Source of the DNA: Paraburkholderia phenazinium
GTDB lineage: Bacteria > Pseudomonadota > Gammaproteobacteria > Burkholderiales > Burkholderiaceae
DNA: 64,000 nt
Reading direction: 5' to 3'
Assembly (NCBI RefSeq): GCF_900100735.1
Contig: NZ_FNCJ01000007.1
Coordinates: 158,641-222,640, forward strand
Part shown: positions 1 to 10,200 of the stretch, one piece after another
Numbering within the stretch: position 1 is the first letter of the stretch
Layout of the letters: each line of letters begins with the position of its first letter
Position numbers and translations under genes: made by a program
The notes under the pieces: model-generated
Databases searched by the model: none
What the model saw: only the letters and a program-made list of their open reading frames with translations
What the model was told of the DNA's origin: nothing

Positions 1-1
1 T

Positions 2-634
2 GCGAAAGCAGTGCGCAACGGCTCCCGCTTCGACACGGTGACGAGCGTGCTGGTGCTGTCCGGTTACGCCATTCCAGGCTTCGTGCTGGGCGTGCTGCTG
101 CTGATGCTGTTCGGCGGCGGCACCTTCTGGCAGGTATTCCCGATGCGCGGCCTGACCTCGGATAACTTCCAGGACCTGAGCGTCTTCGGCAAGGTGCTCG
201 ATTACCTGTGGCACATCGTGCTGCCGGTTACCGCTTCGGTGGTCGGCAACTTCGCTATCGTCACGATCCTGACGAAAAACACTTTCCTCGAGGAGATTGG
301 CCGGCAATACGTGCTGACCGCAAGAGCCAAAGGGGCGCCGGAGCGCGACGTGCTGTGGAAGCACGTGCTGCGCAACGCCGCGATTCCGCTGCTGACAGGT
401 CTGCCCGCTGCCTTCGTGGGCGCCTTCCTGAACGGCAACCTGCTGATCGAAACCCTGTTCTCGCTCGACGGTATGGGCCAACTGTCCTACGACTCGGTGA
501 TCCGTCGTGATTACCCGGTCGTACTCGGTTCGCTCTTCCTGTTCACGCTGATCGGTCTTGTAACCAAACTTATTGCTGACGTCTGCTATGTCCTCGTCGA
601 CCCCCGCATCCAATTCAACCGCCTGGGCCGCTGA
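2..634 (+). CDS. yejB: YejB-type peptide ABC transporter permease (5' end missing)
   Basis: Inner-membrane permease of an oligopeptide/microcin C-type ABC importer. About 210 C-terminal residues are visible; the open frame runs through the left edge of the window, so the start lies outside. Hydrophobic segments alternate with a typical EAA loop (ARAKGAPERDVLWKHVLRNA, near visible residue 110), which contacts the ATPase, followed by two further membrane segments. The last 47 bases overlap the next permease gene, and an ATPase gene follows, giving the YejB-E-F order. The substrate-binding protein YejA is not in view. Family-level assignment is firm; assignment to Yej rather than Opp/Dpp rests on gene order and on the long loop in the second permease. 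Confidence 0.85.
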   Translation, partial: AKAVRNGSRFDTVTSVLVLSGYAIPGFVLGVLLLMLFGGGTFWQVFPMRGLTSDNFQDLSVFGKVLDYLWHIVLPVTASVVGNFAIVTILTKNTFLEEIGRQYVLTARAKGAPERDVLWKHVLRNAAIPLLTGLPAAFVGAFLNGNLLIETLFSLDGMGQLSYDSVIRRDYPVVLGSLFLFTLIGLVTKLIADVCYVLVDPRIQFNRLGR

Positions 635-1700
635 CCCGGCGGCGGTCACGCTCGTCGCGTCGGTCTCGCCGGCGCGGCGTACGTGGCTGCGCTTCAAGAG
701 CCAGCGGCTCGGTTACTGGAGCCTGCTGATTTTCGGCGCATTGTTCGTGATCAGCCTGTTTGGCGAAGTCATTGCCAACGACCGGCCGCTGATCGTGCGT
801 TACGAAGGCCACTACTACTTTCCGATCGTGAAGGACTATCCGGAGACGATCTTCGGCGGCGACTTTCCGGCGGGGACCAATTATCTCGACCCGTATATTC
901 GCTCGCGCATCCAGGGTAATGGCAACTTCGCCGTGTACCCGCTGAATCATTACCACTACGACACGATCGACTATTTCGCGGCGCATCCGTATCCGGCGCC
1001 GCCGTCGTCGAGCAACTGGCTGGGCACCGATCAGTTCGGCCGCGATGTGCTGTCGCGCCTGCTGTACGGCTTCCGCCTGTCGGTGCTGATGGCGTTCGCG
1101 TTGACGATCTCGGGCGTGGTGATCGGCGTGCTCACGGGCGCGGTGCAGGGCTTCTACGGTGGGCGCACCGACTTGATCGGGCAGCGCCTGATCGAGATCT
1201 GGAGCTCGATGCCGGACCTGTACCTGCTGATCATCTTTGCTTCGATCTTCGAACCGACGCTGTGGCTGCTGTTTATCCTGCTGTCGATGTTCGGCTGGCT
1301 GGTGCTGTCGGACTACGTGCGCGCCGAATTCCTGCGCAACCGTTCGCTCGACTACGTGAAGGCCGCCCGCACCATGGGCCTGTCGAACTGGCAGATCATG
1401 TGGAAACACGTGCTGCCGAACAGCCTGACACCAGTGATCACGTTCCTGCCGTTCCGCATGAGCGCGGCGATCCTGTCGCTCACCAGTCTCGACTTCCTCG
1501 GCCTCGGTGTGCCGCCGCCGACGCCGAGCCTGGGCGAGCTGCTCGCCGAAGGCAAGAACAACCTCGATGCATGGTGGATTTCGATCTCGGCGTTCTCGGC
1601 GCTGGTGATCACGCTGCTGTTGCTGACCTTCATGGGTGACGCATTGCGCAACGCGCTCGATACACGTATGCGCAACTCGGCATTTGGGGGTGGTAAGTAA
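588..1700 (+). CDS. yejE: YejE-type peptide ABC transporter permease
   Basis: Second inner-membrane permease of the peptide importer, 370 residues from ATG 588; an in-frame TTG at 573 is an alternative. The first membrane segment lies near residues 35-55 and is followed by a long periplasmic insertion with many Tyr, Asp and Pro residues before the conserved GTDQFGRDVLSRLLYG motif of the OppC/DppC family. That large loop is characteristic of YejE. The EAA loop (AARTMGLSNWQIMWKHVLPN) is intact. The gene overlaps yejB by 47 bases and its TAA stop shares one base with the ATG of the ATPase gene, indicating translational coupling. Confidence 0.88.
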   Translation: MSSSTPASNSTAWAADPAAVTLVASVSPARRTWLRFKSQRLGYWSLLIFGALFVISLFGEVIANDRPLIVRYEGHYYFPIVKDYPETIFGGDFPAGTNYLDPYIRSRIQGNGNFAVYPLNHYHYDTIDYFAAHPYPAPPSSSNWLGTDQFGRDVLSRLLYGFRLSVLMAFALTISGVVIGVLTGAVQGFYGGRTDLIGQRLIEIWSSMPDLYLLIIFASIFEPTLWLLFILLSMFGWLVLSDYVRAEFLRNRSLDYVKAARTMGLSNWQIMWKHVLPNSLTPVITFLPFRMSAAILSLTSLDFLGLGVPPPTPSLGELLAEGKNNLDAWWISISAFSALVITLLLLTFMGDALRNALDTRMRNSAFGGGK

Positions 1701-3331
1701 TGAGCAAGCCTTTGCTGGAAATTGACCGCTTCTCGGTGCGCTTTGGCGAGAAGGTGGCGGTGCAGGAACTGAGCCTGTCGATTGCGCGCGGCGAGCGCGT
1801 CGCGCTGGTCGGCGAATCGGGCTCGGGCAAGAGCGTGACGGCGCTGTCGATCCTGCGCCTCGTGGACGGGGCGCAACTGAACGGGCGCATGCTGCTCGAC
1901 GGCGAAGACCTGCTGCAGAAGACCGAACAGCAGATGCGCGGGATTCGCGGCGCGGACGTCGCGATGGTGTTCCAGGAGCCGATGACGGCCCTGAATCCGC
2001 TCTACACGGTCGGCAAGCAGATTGCCGAAAGCCTGCGGCTGCACGAAGGCATGCGCCCGAATGCGGCGCGCGAGCGCGGCATCGAACTGCTGCGCCGTAC
2101 CGGGATTCCTGAGCCGGAGCGTCGCATCGACAGCTTCCCGCACCAGTTATCGGGCGGCCAGCGTCAGCGCGCGATGATCGCCATGGCGCTCGCGTGTCGG
2201 CCGCGTCTGTTGCTGGCCGACGAACCGACCACCGCACTCGACGTCACGGTGCGCCAGCAGATTGTCGATCTGCTGATCGAACTGCAGGAACAGGAAGCAG
2301 CCGAGCGCGGCATGGCCGTACTGCTGATCACCCACGACCTGAATCTGGTGAAGCGCTTTGCGCAACGCGTCGCGGTGATGGAAAAGGGTGTGCTGGTCGA
2401 AACCAACACCACCGAAGCGCTGTTCTCGAATCCCCAGCATCCCTACACGAAGCGCCTGCTCGACAGCGAGCCGCAGCGTTGCATCGATGAAGTCGCAGAG
2501 GGCGCGCCCCGCATCCTCGACGTGAAAGGGCTGGCCGTGGACTACCACGTGTCGGGCAAGGGCCTGCGTTCGATCTTCGGCAAGTCGACCTTCCGCGCCG
2601 TGCACGACGTGGACCTGAGCTTGCGCCGCGGCGAGACGCTTGGCATCGTCGGCGAATCGGGTTCGGGTAAATCGACGCTCGCGGCGACCGTGCTCGGCTT
2701 GCAGCATGCCGCCACAGGGCAAATCGATATTGACGGCATACCGCTGACGTCGCTGAAGAACGCCCGTGAAAAGCGCTCGCTGTACTCGCGCATGCAGGTC
2801 GTGTTCCAGGACCCGTTCGGCTCGCTGTCGCCGCGCATGACAGTGGAACAGATCATCGGCGAAGGGCTCGCCGTGCATCGTCCCGACATCGACGCCCGCG
2901 TGCGGCGCGATCGCGTCGGCGCACTGCTCGAAGAAGTCGGCATGCCGGTCGAATCGATGCTACGCTATCCACACGAATTTTCGGGCGGCCAGCGGCAGCG
3001 GATTGCGATTGCCCGCGCGCTCGCCGTCGAGCCCGAACTGCTGGTGCTCGACGAGCCGACCAGCGCGCTCGACGTGTCGATCCAGAAGCAGGTGCTGAAT
3101 CTGCTCACCAAGCTGCAGAAAAAGTACCAGCTCAGCTACCTCTTCATCACCCACGATCTCGCGGTGATGAAGGCGATGGCGCATCGCGTGATCGTGATGA
3201 AGTCGGGCCGCATTGTCGAAGCGGGCGATACGATGGACGTGCTGCACGCCCCGTCGCATCCCTACACCCAGTCGCTGCTGGCGTCCTCGATGATGACGCC
3301 CGTATCAGCTACCCATGAGAAAATTGCATGA
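1700..3331 (+). CDS. yejF: YejF-type duplicated ABC transporter ATPase
   Basis: Cytoplasmic ATPase of the peptide importer, 543 residues, formed by two fused nucleotide-binding domains as in E. coli YejF. The first half has Walker A GESGSGKS (38-45), signature LSGGQRQR and Walker B LLLADEPTTALD. The second half has GESGSGKST, FSGGQRQR and LLVLDEPTSALD. Both halves keep the switch His (LLITHDL and LFITHDL) and end with the HPYT segment typical of oligopeptide transporter ATPases. All catalytic residues are present. The TGA stop overlaps the ATG of the next, peptidase-like gene (ATGA), so transport and peptide processing are probably co-translated. Confidence 0.92.
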   Translation: MSKPLLEIDRFSVRFGEKVAVQELSLSIARGERVALVGESGSGKSVTALSILRLVDGAQLNGRMLLDGEDLLQKTEQQMRGIRGADVAMVFQEPMTALNPLYTVGKQIAESLRLHEGMRPNAARERGIELLRRTGIPEPERRIDSFPHQLSGGQRQRAMIAMALACRPRLLLADEPTTALDVTVRQQIVDLLIELQEQEAAERGMAVLLITHDLNLVKRFAQRVAVMEKGVLVETNTTEALFSNPQHPYTKRLLDSEPQRCIDEVAEGAPRILDVKGLAVDYHVSGKGLRSIFGKSTFRAVHDVDLSLRRGETLGIVGESGSGKSTLAATVLGLQHAATGQIDIDGIPLTSLKNAREKRSLYSRMQVVFQDPFGSLSPRMTVEQIIGEGLAVHRPDIDARVRRDRVGALLEEVGMPVESMLRYPHEFSGGQRQRIAIARALAVEPELLVLDEPTSALDVSIQKQVLNLLTKLQKKYQLSYLFITHDLAVMKAMAHRVIVMKSGRIVEAGDTMDVLHAPSHPYTQSLLASSMMTPVSATHEKIA

Positions 3332-4764
3332 TTGACGAACGGTGGGCGCAAGCCGCCCGCACGCTGAAAAGCGAGGCGGATTTCTGGTCGCTGCGCATCG
3401 TCGACGAAACGATCGACGATCACGAAGTGCGTGACGACGTAGCCCAGCCGCTGCGTACCGTGCGCGACCGCGGCGCAATGCTGATTGCATATGTCGGCGC
3501 CGGCGCCGGTTATGCGGCCACCGCCAATCTGTCTGCTGCAGGCCTGCAGGAGGCGCTTGCGATCGCCACCGCGCGCGCCAAGGCGAGCGCGGCGCTGTCG
3601 TTGATCGACCATCGTGAGGTCTCACGTCCGGCGACCAGCGGCCGTTATGTGTCGCCGAACGTCGAGCACGCCTTGCCGAACCGGCGCGAGTGGCTCGAGC
3701 GGCTCGCGCACGAATGCGCAGCGGCCAATATCGATCCGCGCATCGTCGAACGCAGCGCCAGCGTGCAGCTCACGCACACCGACCAGCTCTATATCACCGG
3801 CGACGGCGTGCGCATCGACCAGCACTTCCGCTTTGTGATGCCGCAACTGAGCGTCGCCGCGCATGCCGACGGCGACACCCAGGTGCGCACGCTCGGCGGC
3901 AACTACGGCACGCTCGCGCAGGGTGGCCTCGAGGTGCTGGCGCGCTATGGTTTCGACGGCGCCGGGGCACGCGTGGCTCACGAGGCGCTGCAATTGCTGG
4001 GCGCGCCGAACTGCCCGTCGGGCAAGCGCGATCTGCTGCTGATGCCGGACCAGATGATGCTGCAGATCCACGAGTCGATCGGCCATCCGCTGGAACTGGA
4101 CCGCATTCTCGGCGACGAGCGTAACTTCGCCGGCTGGAGCTTCGTGAAGCCGGAGATGTTCGGCAGCTACCAGTACGGCTCCGAACTGCTCAACGTCACG
4201 TTCGATCCGGAACTGCGCGAGGAAGCCGCGTCTTACGCGTTTGATGACGACGGCACGGCTGCCGAGAAACACTATCTGATCCGCGACGGCCTGCTGGAGC
4301 GGCCGCTCGGCGGCGCGCTCTCGCAACAGCGCGCGCATCTGCCGGGCGTGGCGAATTCGCGCGCCTCGAACTGGAACCGGCCGCCGATCGACCGGATGGC
4401 GAACCTGAACATCGAACCGGGCGACCAGTCGCTCGACGAGATGATCGCCAATATCGAACACGGTATTTTGATGCGTACCAATACGTCGTGGTCGATTGAC
4501 GACCATCGCAACAAATTCCAGTTCGGCTGCGAGTTTGGCCAACTGATCGAAAACGGCCAGCTCACCCAGATCGTCAAGCAGCCGAACTATCGCGGCATCT
4601 CCGCGAATTTCTGGCGCAGCCTCTCCGCGGTCGGCAATGCGAGCACCCGTCAGGTGTTCGGCACGCCGATGTGCGGCAAGGGCGAGCCGGCGCAGATCAT
4701 CCGGGTCGGCCACGCGTCGCCTGCCTGCGTGTTCAGCAACATCGACGTGTTCGGAGGCGCATGA
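3328..4764 (+). CDS. TldD/PmbA-family metalloprotease, catalytic-type subunit
   Basis: Putative cytoplasmic zinc peptidase of the TldD/PmbA (U62) family, 478 residues. The HExxxH motif is present as HESIGH at residues 248-253 (TldD has HEAVGH), followed by the family pattern LE...FAG. In E. coli, TldD with TldE degrades unfolded peptides and removes the microcin B17 leader; the active site sits on TldD. The start overlaps the importer ATPase stop by four bases and the stop overlaps the partner gene, so this is one operon. The inferred role is digestion of peptides brought in by the Yej-type importer. It is divergent from housekeeping TldD, so no symbol is given. Confidence 0.85.
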   Translation: MIDERWAQAARTLKSEADFWSLRIVDETIDDHEVRDDVAQPLRTVRDRGAMLIAYVGAGAGYAATANLSAAGLQEALAIATARAKASAALSLIDHREVSRPATSGRYVSPNVEHALPNRREWLERLAHECAAANIDPRIVERSASVQLTHTDQLYITGDGVRIDQHFRFVMPQLSVAAHADGDTQVRTLGGNYGTLAQGGLEVLARYGFDGAGARVAHEALQLLGAPNCPSGKRDLLLMPDQMMLQIHESIGHPLELDRILGDERNFAGWSFVKPEMFGSYQYGSELLNVTFDPELREEAASYAFDDDGTAAEKHYLIRDGLLERPLGGALSQQRAHLPGVANSRASNWNRPPIDRMANLNIEPGDQSLDEMIANIEHGILMRTNTSWSIDDHRNKFQFGCEFGQLIENGQLTQIVKQPNYRGISANFWRSLSAVGNASTRQVFGTPMCGKGEPAQIIRVGHASPACVFSNIDVFGGA

Positions 4765-6125
4765 TGAGCGACTCCATCGTGTTGCAAGGGGCCTCCGTGG
4801 TGGACTGGCACCGTCATTTCCTGCTGCTCGCCGATGCGGTCGAGCATGCGCAGCAGGGCGGCGAAATCACGCTGACGTCGTTTTCGGCGGAGCAATCCGA
4901 TTTCATCCGCTTCAACGCGGGCAAGGTGCGGCAGATCGGCAGCGTCTCGCAAGGCAAGCTGACGCTGCGCCTGATCGACGGCGCGCGTCAGGCGTATTCG
5001 ACGCTGACCGTGTGCGGCGACGCCGAGACCGACCTGCAAGAGGTGAGCCGCGCGCTTGTCACGCTGCGCGAGGGGCTGCGCGATGCGCCGGACGATCCTC
5101 ACCTGCTGTTCGACAAGTCGCAGTGGGAGCGTTCGACGCGCCGCGCCGGCAAGGTGGCGGAGCCGCAAGCGCTGGTGCGTACGGTCGCCGAATGCGCGAA
5201 GGGCCTCGATTTCGTGGGCTTTTACGCGGGCGGCACACTGGTGCGCGGCTTCGCGTCGAGCAAGGGCAGCCGCGGCTGGTACGAAGTCGCCAACTTCAAC
5301 TTTAGCTGGTCGCTGTACGACCCGAGCGGCCGCGCCATCAAGAGCAGTTACGCCGGCGACCACTGGAGCGACGCGACCTTCGCCCGCAAGGTCGAGCAGG
5401 CAGCGGCACGCCTGCCGATTCTGGCGCTAACGCCGCGCACGCTGTCGCCGGGACGCTACCGCTCGTATCTCGCGCCCGCCGCACTCGAAGAACTGCTGAG
5501 CGTGACCTCGTGGGGCGGATTTTCCGCGCGCGCCCAGGCCACCTCGCGCAGCTCGCTCTACAAGCTGCACACCGGCGAGGTTGCGCTCGATCCGCGCGTC
5601 ACGCTGACCGAAGACCTGAGCCTTGGCATCACGCCCGGCTTCAATGAGGATGGCTATCTGCGCGCGAGCGTGCCGCTGATTCAGGACGGCCGCAGCATGG
5701 AGCGCCTGACCAATGCCCGCAGCGCTCGCGAATACGGCTTGCAACCGAACGGCGCGCTCGACTCCGAAACCCCGGTCGCGTTGTCGATGGAAGGCGGCGA
5801 CCTCGCCGAAGACGACGTGCTGGCGCAGCTCGATACCGGCCTTTACATCGGCAACCTCTGGTACGTGAATTTTTCGGACCGGATGAATTGCCGCCTGACC
5901 GGCATGACGCGCTTCGCGACCTTCTGGGTGGAGCAGGGCAAGATCGTCGCGCCGCTCGAGGCGATGCGCTTCGACGACAGCATGTACCGGCTGCTCGGCG
6001 ATCAGCTCGAACGGCTCACGGCCCAGCCCGAACTGCTGCTGAGCGACTCGACCTGGGGCGAGCGTGGCACCGGTGGCATGCAGCTGCCGGGGCTGCTTGC
6101 GCGCTCCTTCGAGTTGACGCTTTAA
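4764..6125 (+). CDS. TldE/PmbA-family protein, partner of the TldD-like protease
   Basis: 453-residue TldD/PmbA-family protein without an HExxxH motif, as expected for the TldE-type subunit of a heterodimeric protease. Two in-frame ATGs overlap the upstream stop, at 4761 and 4764. The GGAGG at 4753-4757 sits 3 bases before the first and 6 before the second, so 4764 is preferred. The C-terminal part (TGLYIGNLWYVN..., then FWVEQGKI.AP.E) matches the usual end of PmbA proteins. Pairing with the HESIGH protein directly upstream supports a dedicated TldD/E complex attached to the peptide importer. Confidence 0.82.
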   Translation: MSDSIVLQGASVVDWHRHFLLLADAVEHAQQGGEITLTSFSAEQSDFIRFNAGKVRQIGSVSQGKLTLRLIDGARQAYSTLTVCGDAETDLQEVSRALVTLREGLRDAPDDPHLLFDKSQWERSTRRAGKVAEPQALVRTVAECAKGLDFVGFYAGGTLVRGFASSKGSRGWYEVANFNFSWSLYDPSGRAIKSSYAGDHWSDATFARKVEQAAARLPILALTPRTLSPGRYRSYLAPAALEELLSVTSWGGFSARAQATSRSSLYKLHTGEVALDPRVTLTEDLSLGITPGFNEDGYLRASVPLIQDGRSMERLTNARSAREYGLQPNGALDSETPVALSMEGGDLAEDDVLAQLDTGLYIGNLWYVNFSDRMNCRLTGMTRFATFWVEQGKIVAPLEAMRFDDSMYRLLGDQLERLTAQPELLLSDSTWGERGTGGMQLPGLLARSFELTL

Positions 6126-6129
6126 GTGA

Positions 6130-6702
6130 ATGGATAAAAACATAACAACAAAATCCATTCCTGAGAGCCTGACGCTACGCGCTTTGCGCGTAGCGGACGC
6201 CGAACAGCTCCACGCCCTGGAGCGGCAGCCCGCGATGCTGCATGGCCATCCCAGTGCGCCGTATCCGACCCTTGAACGGACGTGCGACTGGATCAAACAA
6301 ATTGCATCGCCGCAGATCGCCATTGCGGCGATGGTCGGCGATATACTGGTCGGCTTCGGAGAACTGTCGCCCGGCAAGTTGCGGCGCGCCCATACGGCGA
6401 AAATCGCCCTCGGCGTGCATGAGGCATGGCATGGCCGCGGTATCGGCAATGCTTTGGTGGCCGAAATGCTGGATCTGGCCGACAACTGGCTCGGCCTGCG
6501 TCGCGTCGAACTCTACGTGTTCACCGACAACGAACCAGCGATCGCGCTGTACCGGAAGCACGGTTTCGAAGTAGAAGCACGGCAGCGTGGTGCAACACTG
6601 CGCGACGGCGTGCTGATCGATTGCTACTTCATGGCGCGGTTTCGCGAACCGGCGCCATTCGCAACGGACCAAAATAATGAATACAAGCAGCGAGAGGTTT
6701 GA
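6130..6702 (+). CDS. GNAT acetyltransferase (RimI/RimL type)
   Basis: 190-residue single-domain GNAT N-acetyltransferase. The acetyl-CoA pyrophosphate loop is seen in VHEAWHGRGIGNAL, followed by a β5/α4 region (LRRVELYVFTDNEPAIALYRKHGFE) typical of the family. The ATG lies 4 bases after the upstream stop with no clear Shine-Dalgarno, so translation is probably coupled. The substrate cannot be read from sequence. Position after a Yej importer and TldD/E-like proteins recalls the acetyltransferase that detoxifies processed microcin C (MccE C-terminal domain), but that link is inference from gene order. Confidence 0.83.
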   Translation: MDKNITTKSIPESLTLRALRVADAEQLHALERQPAMLHGHPSAPYPTLERTCDWIKQIASPQIAIAAMVGDILVGFGELSPGKLRRAHTAKIALGVHEAWHGRGIGNALVAEMLDLADNWLGLRRVELYVFTDNEPAIALYRKHGFEVEARQRGATLRDGVLIDCYFMARFREPAPFATDQNNEYKQREV

Positions 6703-7231
6703 GAGAGAAGCAGGGGTCACACCGCACGTTATCGTGCGCGCCAGCGAAGCGTCGGATATGGAAGCGATCGCCGGCATCATGAATCAGCCGGGAGTACGCC
6801 GAGGCACGCTGGGGAGCGGCTATCGCACGGTGGAAGCTACAACGGCATGGTTCGCCAAACTGCCCAAGGGCACCATCAGCCTGTGCGCGGAACTGAACGG
6901 GCAGGTGGTCGGCCACGCCGGTATCGAGATCGCGCCGCCGCGCCGCGCGCATAGCGCAGTCCTCGGTATCTCTGTGCACGACGACTTCCAGGGCCGGGGC
7001 GTCGGTACTGCGCTGCTCGGCGCGCTGGTGGAATGCGCCGACCTCGCGCTCGGCCTGCGCCGCCTCGAGCTGACTGTGTTTGTCGATAACGCCGCAGCGA
7101 TTGCGCTGTACCGCCGCTTCGGCTTCGTCGAAGAGGGGCGCTCGCGCGGCTATGCGATGCGCGACGGCCTGCTGGCCGACGTCTTGCACATGGCCCGTCT
7201 CGCCGACGCGCCGTCCTTCGTGCCGCACTGA
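6677..7231 (+). CDS. GNAT acetyltransferase, second of a tandem pair
   Basis: 184-residue GNAT acetyltransferase overlapping the previous acetyltransferase gene by 26 bases. Motif A is HDDFQGRGVGTALL, and the helix-4 region LRRLELTVFVDNAAAIALYRRFGF is very close to the same stretch of the upstream protein, so the two are tandem duplicates that have diverged mainly in their N-terminal, substrate-facing halves. The first 20 residues (to about VTPHVIVRAS) are poorly conserved in kind and the true start could be slightly downstream. Substrate unknown. Confidence 0.82.
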   Translation: MNTSSERFEREAGVTPHVIVRASEASDMEAIAGIMNQPGVRRGTLGSGYRTVEATTAWFAKLPKGTISLCAELNGQVVGHAGIEIAPPRRAHSAVLGISVHDDFQGRGVGTALLGALVECADLALGLRRLELTVFVDNAAAIALYRRFGFVEEGRSRGYAMRDGLLADVLHMARLADAPSFVPH

Positions 7232-7243
7232 CAGGAAGCCTGC

Positions 7244-10200
7244 GTGCCTTCATTTTTCATCGACCGACCGGTCTTCGCCTGGATTGTCGCACTCGCCATC
7301 ATGGTGGCAGGTGCGCTCGCCATTCCGCAACTACCTGTTGCTCAGTATCCGCGACTGTCGCCGCCGCGCATCGTGATCGTTGCGAGCTACCCGGGCGCCG
7401 CCACCGAAGTGGTGGACGGCAGCGTCGGCAGCATCATCGAGGAAAGTCTCGATGGCGCCGACGGCATGCTGTACTACGAGACCAGCAGCGACGGCCAGGG
7501 CAACCTCGAAATCGACGCGACCTTCTCGCCGGCCACCAATCCCGACATCGCGATGGTGGACGTCCAGAACCGTCTGAAGCAGGTCGAGCCGCGCCTGCCG
7601 CAACAGGTCGTGCAGAACGGCATCAGCGTGTTCAAGGCGGCGAACACGTTCCTGATGCTGGTGGCGCTGACGTCTAGCGACGGCACCCGCGATTCGACCG
7701 AGCTCAGCAACTACCTCAACCGCTATATCATGCGCGAGCTGAAGCGCGCGCCCGGTGTCGGTTCCGCTGAACTGTGGGATTCCGACCAGGCGTTGCGGAT
7801 CTGGCTCGATCCGATGAAGCTGCGCGAATACGGTCTTTCCGCCGGCGACGTCAATGCTGCGATCACGGCGCAGAACGCTACTGTGACGGCCGGCACGCTC
7901 GGCGATGCGCCGTCGGTGCCGGGGCAGCAACTGGTGGCCTCGGTGAGCGTCAAGGGGCAACTGGTGTCGCCGGAGGAATTCAGCCAGATCGTGCTGAAGG
8001 CGAAGCCGGACGGTTCCGCCGTGCGCCTGCGCGACGTGGCGCGGGTCGAACTGGGCCGCGACGATTATTCGTTCTGGTCGCGCCTGAACGGCCGCTCGTC
8101 GGCCACCGTCGGGATTCAGCTTGGGCCGCGCGGCAACGCGCTGGAAACCTCGAATGCGATTCGCGCGCGCCTCGCGGAGCTCTCCAGGAGCTTGCCGTCG
8201 GGCGTGGAGATCGAGATTCCGTTCGACAGTGCGCACTTCGTGCAGATCGCGATTCGTGAGGTGGTGTACACGCTGATCGAAGCGGTGGTGCTGGTGTTCT
8301 TCGTGATGTGGCTGTTCCTGCGCGACCTGCGCTACACGCTGGTGCCGACGGTGGTGATTCCGGTCACGCTGATGGGCGCGTTTCTGGCGATGTGGGCGTT
8401 CGGTCTGTCGATCAACGTGTTCACGATGTTCGGCCTCGTGCTGGCGATCGGGATTCTGGTGGACGACGCGATCGTGGTGGTCGAGAGCGTGCACCGCGTG
8501 ATGGAGGAGGAGGGCTTGCCGCCGCGCGAGGCGACCCGCAAGGCGATGTCGCAGATCGGCAGCGCGATTATCGGCGTGACCGCCGTGCTGACCGCGGTGT
8601 TCGTGCCGATGGCGTTCTTCCCCGGCAGCGTCGGCGGCATCTACCGGCAGTTCTCGGTGGCGATGATCGCCTCGATGCTGGTGTCGTCGTTCATGGCGCT
8701 TTCGCTCACGCCGGCGCTGTGCGCCAACCTGCTCAAACCGACCGGCTCCACGCCGCATCAGCGCGAGGTCCGGCGCGGCCTGCGTGGTCTCGTCGCGCGT
8801 GCCGCATCCCGCTTCGCCGATGGCTTCGAGCGCGCCTCGCAGGGCTACCGCTGGCTCACCAACCGCACCGTGCGGCGCGTGGGCCGGGTACTGGCCGTGT
8901 ATGCGGTGCTGGTGGGCATCTGCGGGCTGCTCTACTGGCAGATGCCGGGCGGCTTTCTGCCGACCGAGGATCAGGGACAGCTGCAGGTGATGGTCCAGTT
9001 GCCGGCCGGCTCGACTCAGGCGCGCACGCTGGCCGTGATCAAGCGCGTCGAGCAGATCCTGCATCGCCATCCCGAGATTGCGCACGTGACGAGCCTGATC
9101 GGCTGGAGCTTCCAGGGCACCGGTCAGAACGTCGGCATGGCCTTCGTTGAACTGAAGGACTGGGACAAGCGCAAGGTCAGCGCGATGGAACTGCAGGACC
9201 AGTTGAACGACGAGTTCTCGACGATTCTCGACGGTCGGGTGGACGCGCAGTTGCCGCCGTCGGTGCCGGGCGTCGGCCACTCGGATGGCTTCGTGTTCCG
9301 CCTGGAAGACCGCGGCGGGGTGGGGCTCGATGGGCTGAAGGCGGCGCGCGAGCAACTGTTCGCCAAGGCCAAGGTGGATCCAGTGCTCGCCGACGTGCAC
9401 TCTGAGGACCTGCCTGATGCGCCGCGCATCGAGCTGACCATCGACCGGGCCAAGGCGTACGCGCTCGGCGTCTCGTTCGACAAGCTTTCCGACCTGCTCG
9501 GCAGCACCTTCGGTTCGACCTATGTCGACGATTTCCCGGCGAGCGGCCGCATGCGCCGGGTGGTGGTGGAGGGCGACGCGAGCACGCGCATGAGCGACGA
9601 CGACCTGATGGCACTGTCCGTGGAGAATGCGCAAGGCAACATGGTGCCGTTGTCGGCGATCGCGACGCGCAAGTGGACCGTGGGGCCGGTGGCGCTTAGC
9701 CGCTACAACGGCTATCCGTCGCTCGACGTGAGCGGCCGCGCAGCGCGCGGCTTCAGCTCGGGTGCGGCGATGGCGGAGATGGAGCATCTGGCCGCTGCGC
9801 TGCCGGTCGGCGTGGCGTACGACTGGGTGGACGCGGCGCGCGAGGAGACCGTGGCGGAGAAGCAGACGCCGCTCCTGATCGGCTTGTCGCTGCTGGCGGT
9901 GTTCATGGCGCTGGCGGCGCTGTACGAAAGCTGGACGATTCCGTTCGCGGTCCTGATGGTCGTGCCGCTCGGCGTGATCGGTGCGGTTTCGGCGGTGCTG
10001 ATGCGCGGCATGCCGAACGACGTGTACTTCAAGGTCGGCATGATCACCGTGATCGGCTTGTCGGCGAAGAACGCGATCCTGATCGTGCAGTTCGCCCGCG
10101 ATCTGCACGCTCGCGGCTTGCCGTTGGCGCGTGCAGTGATCGACGCTGCGGCCGCGCGCTTCCGGCCGATCGTGATGACATCTGCGGCGTTTTTGCTGGG

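Noticed and set aside
615..2237. Long minus-strand open frame (540 codons) opposite the importer genes
   Set aside because: It is Arg/Ala/Gln/His-rich without family motifs and lies fully antisense to yejE and yejF, typical of high-GC shadow frames.
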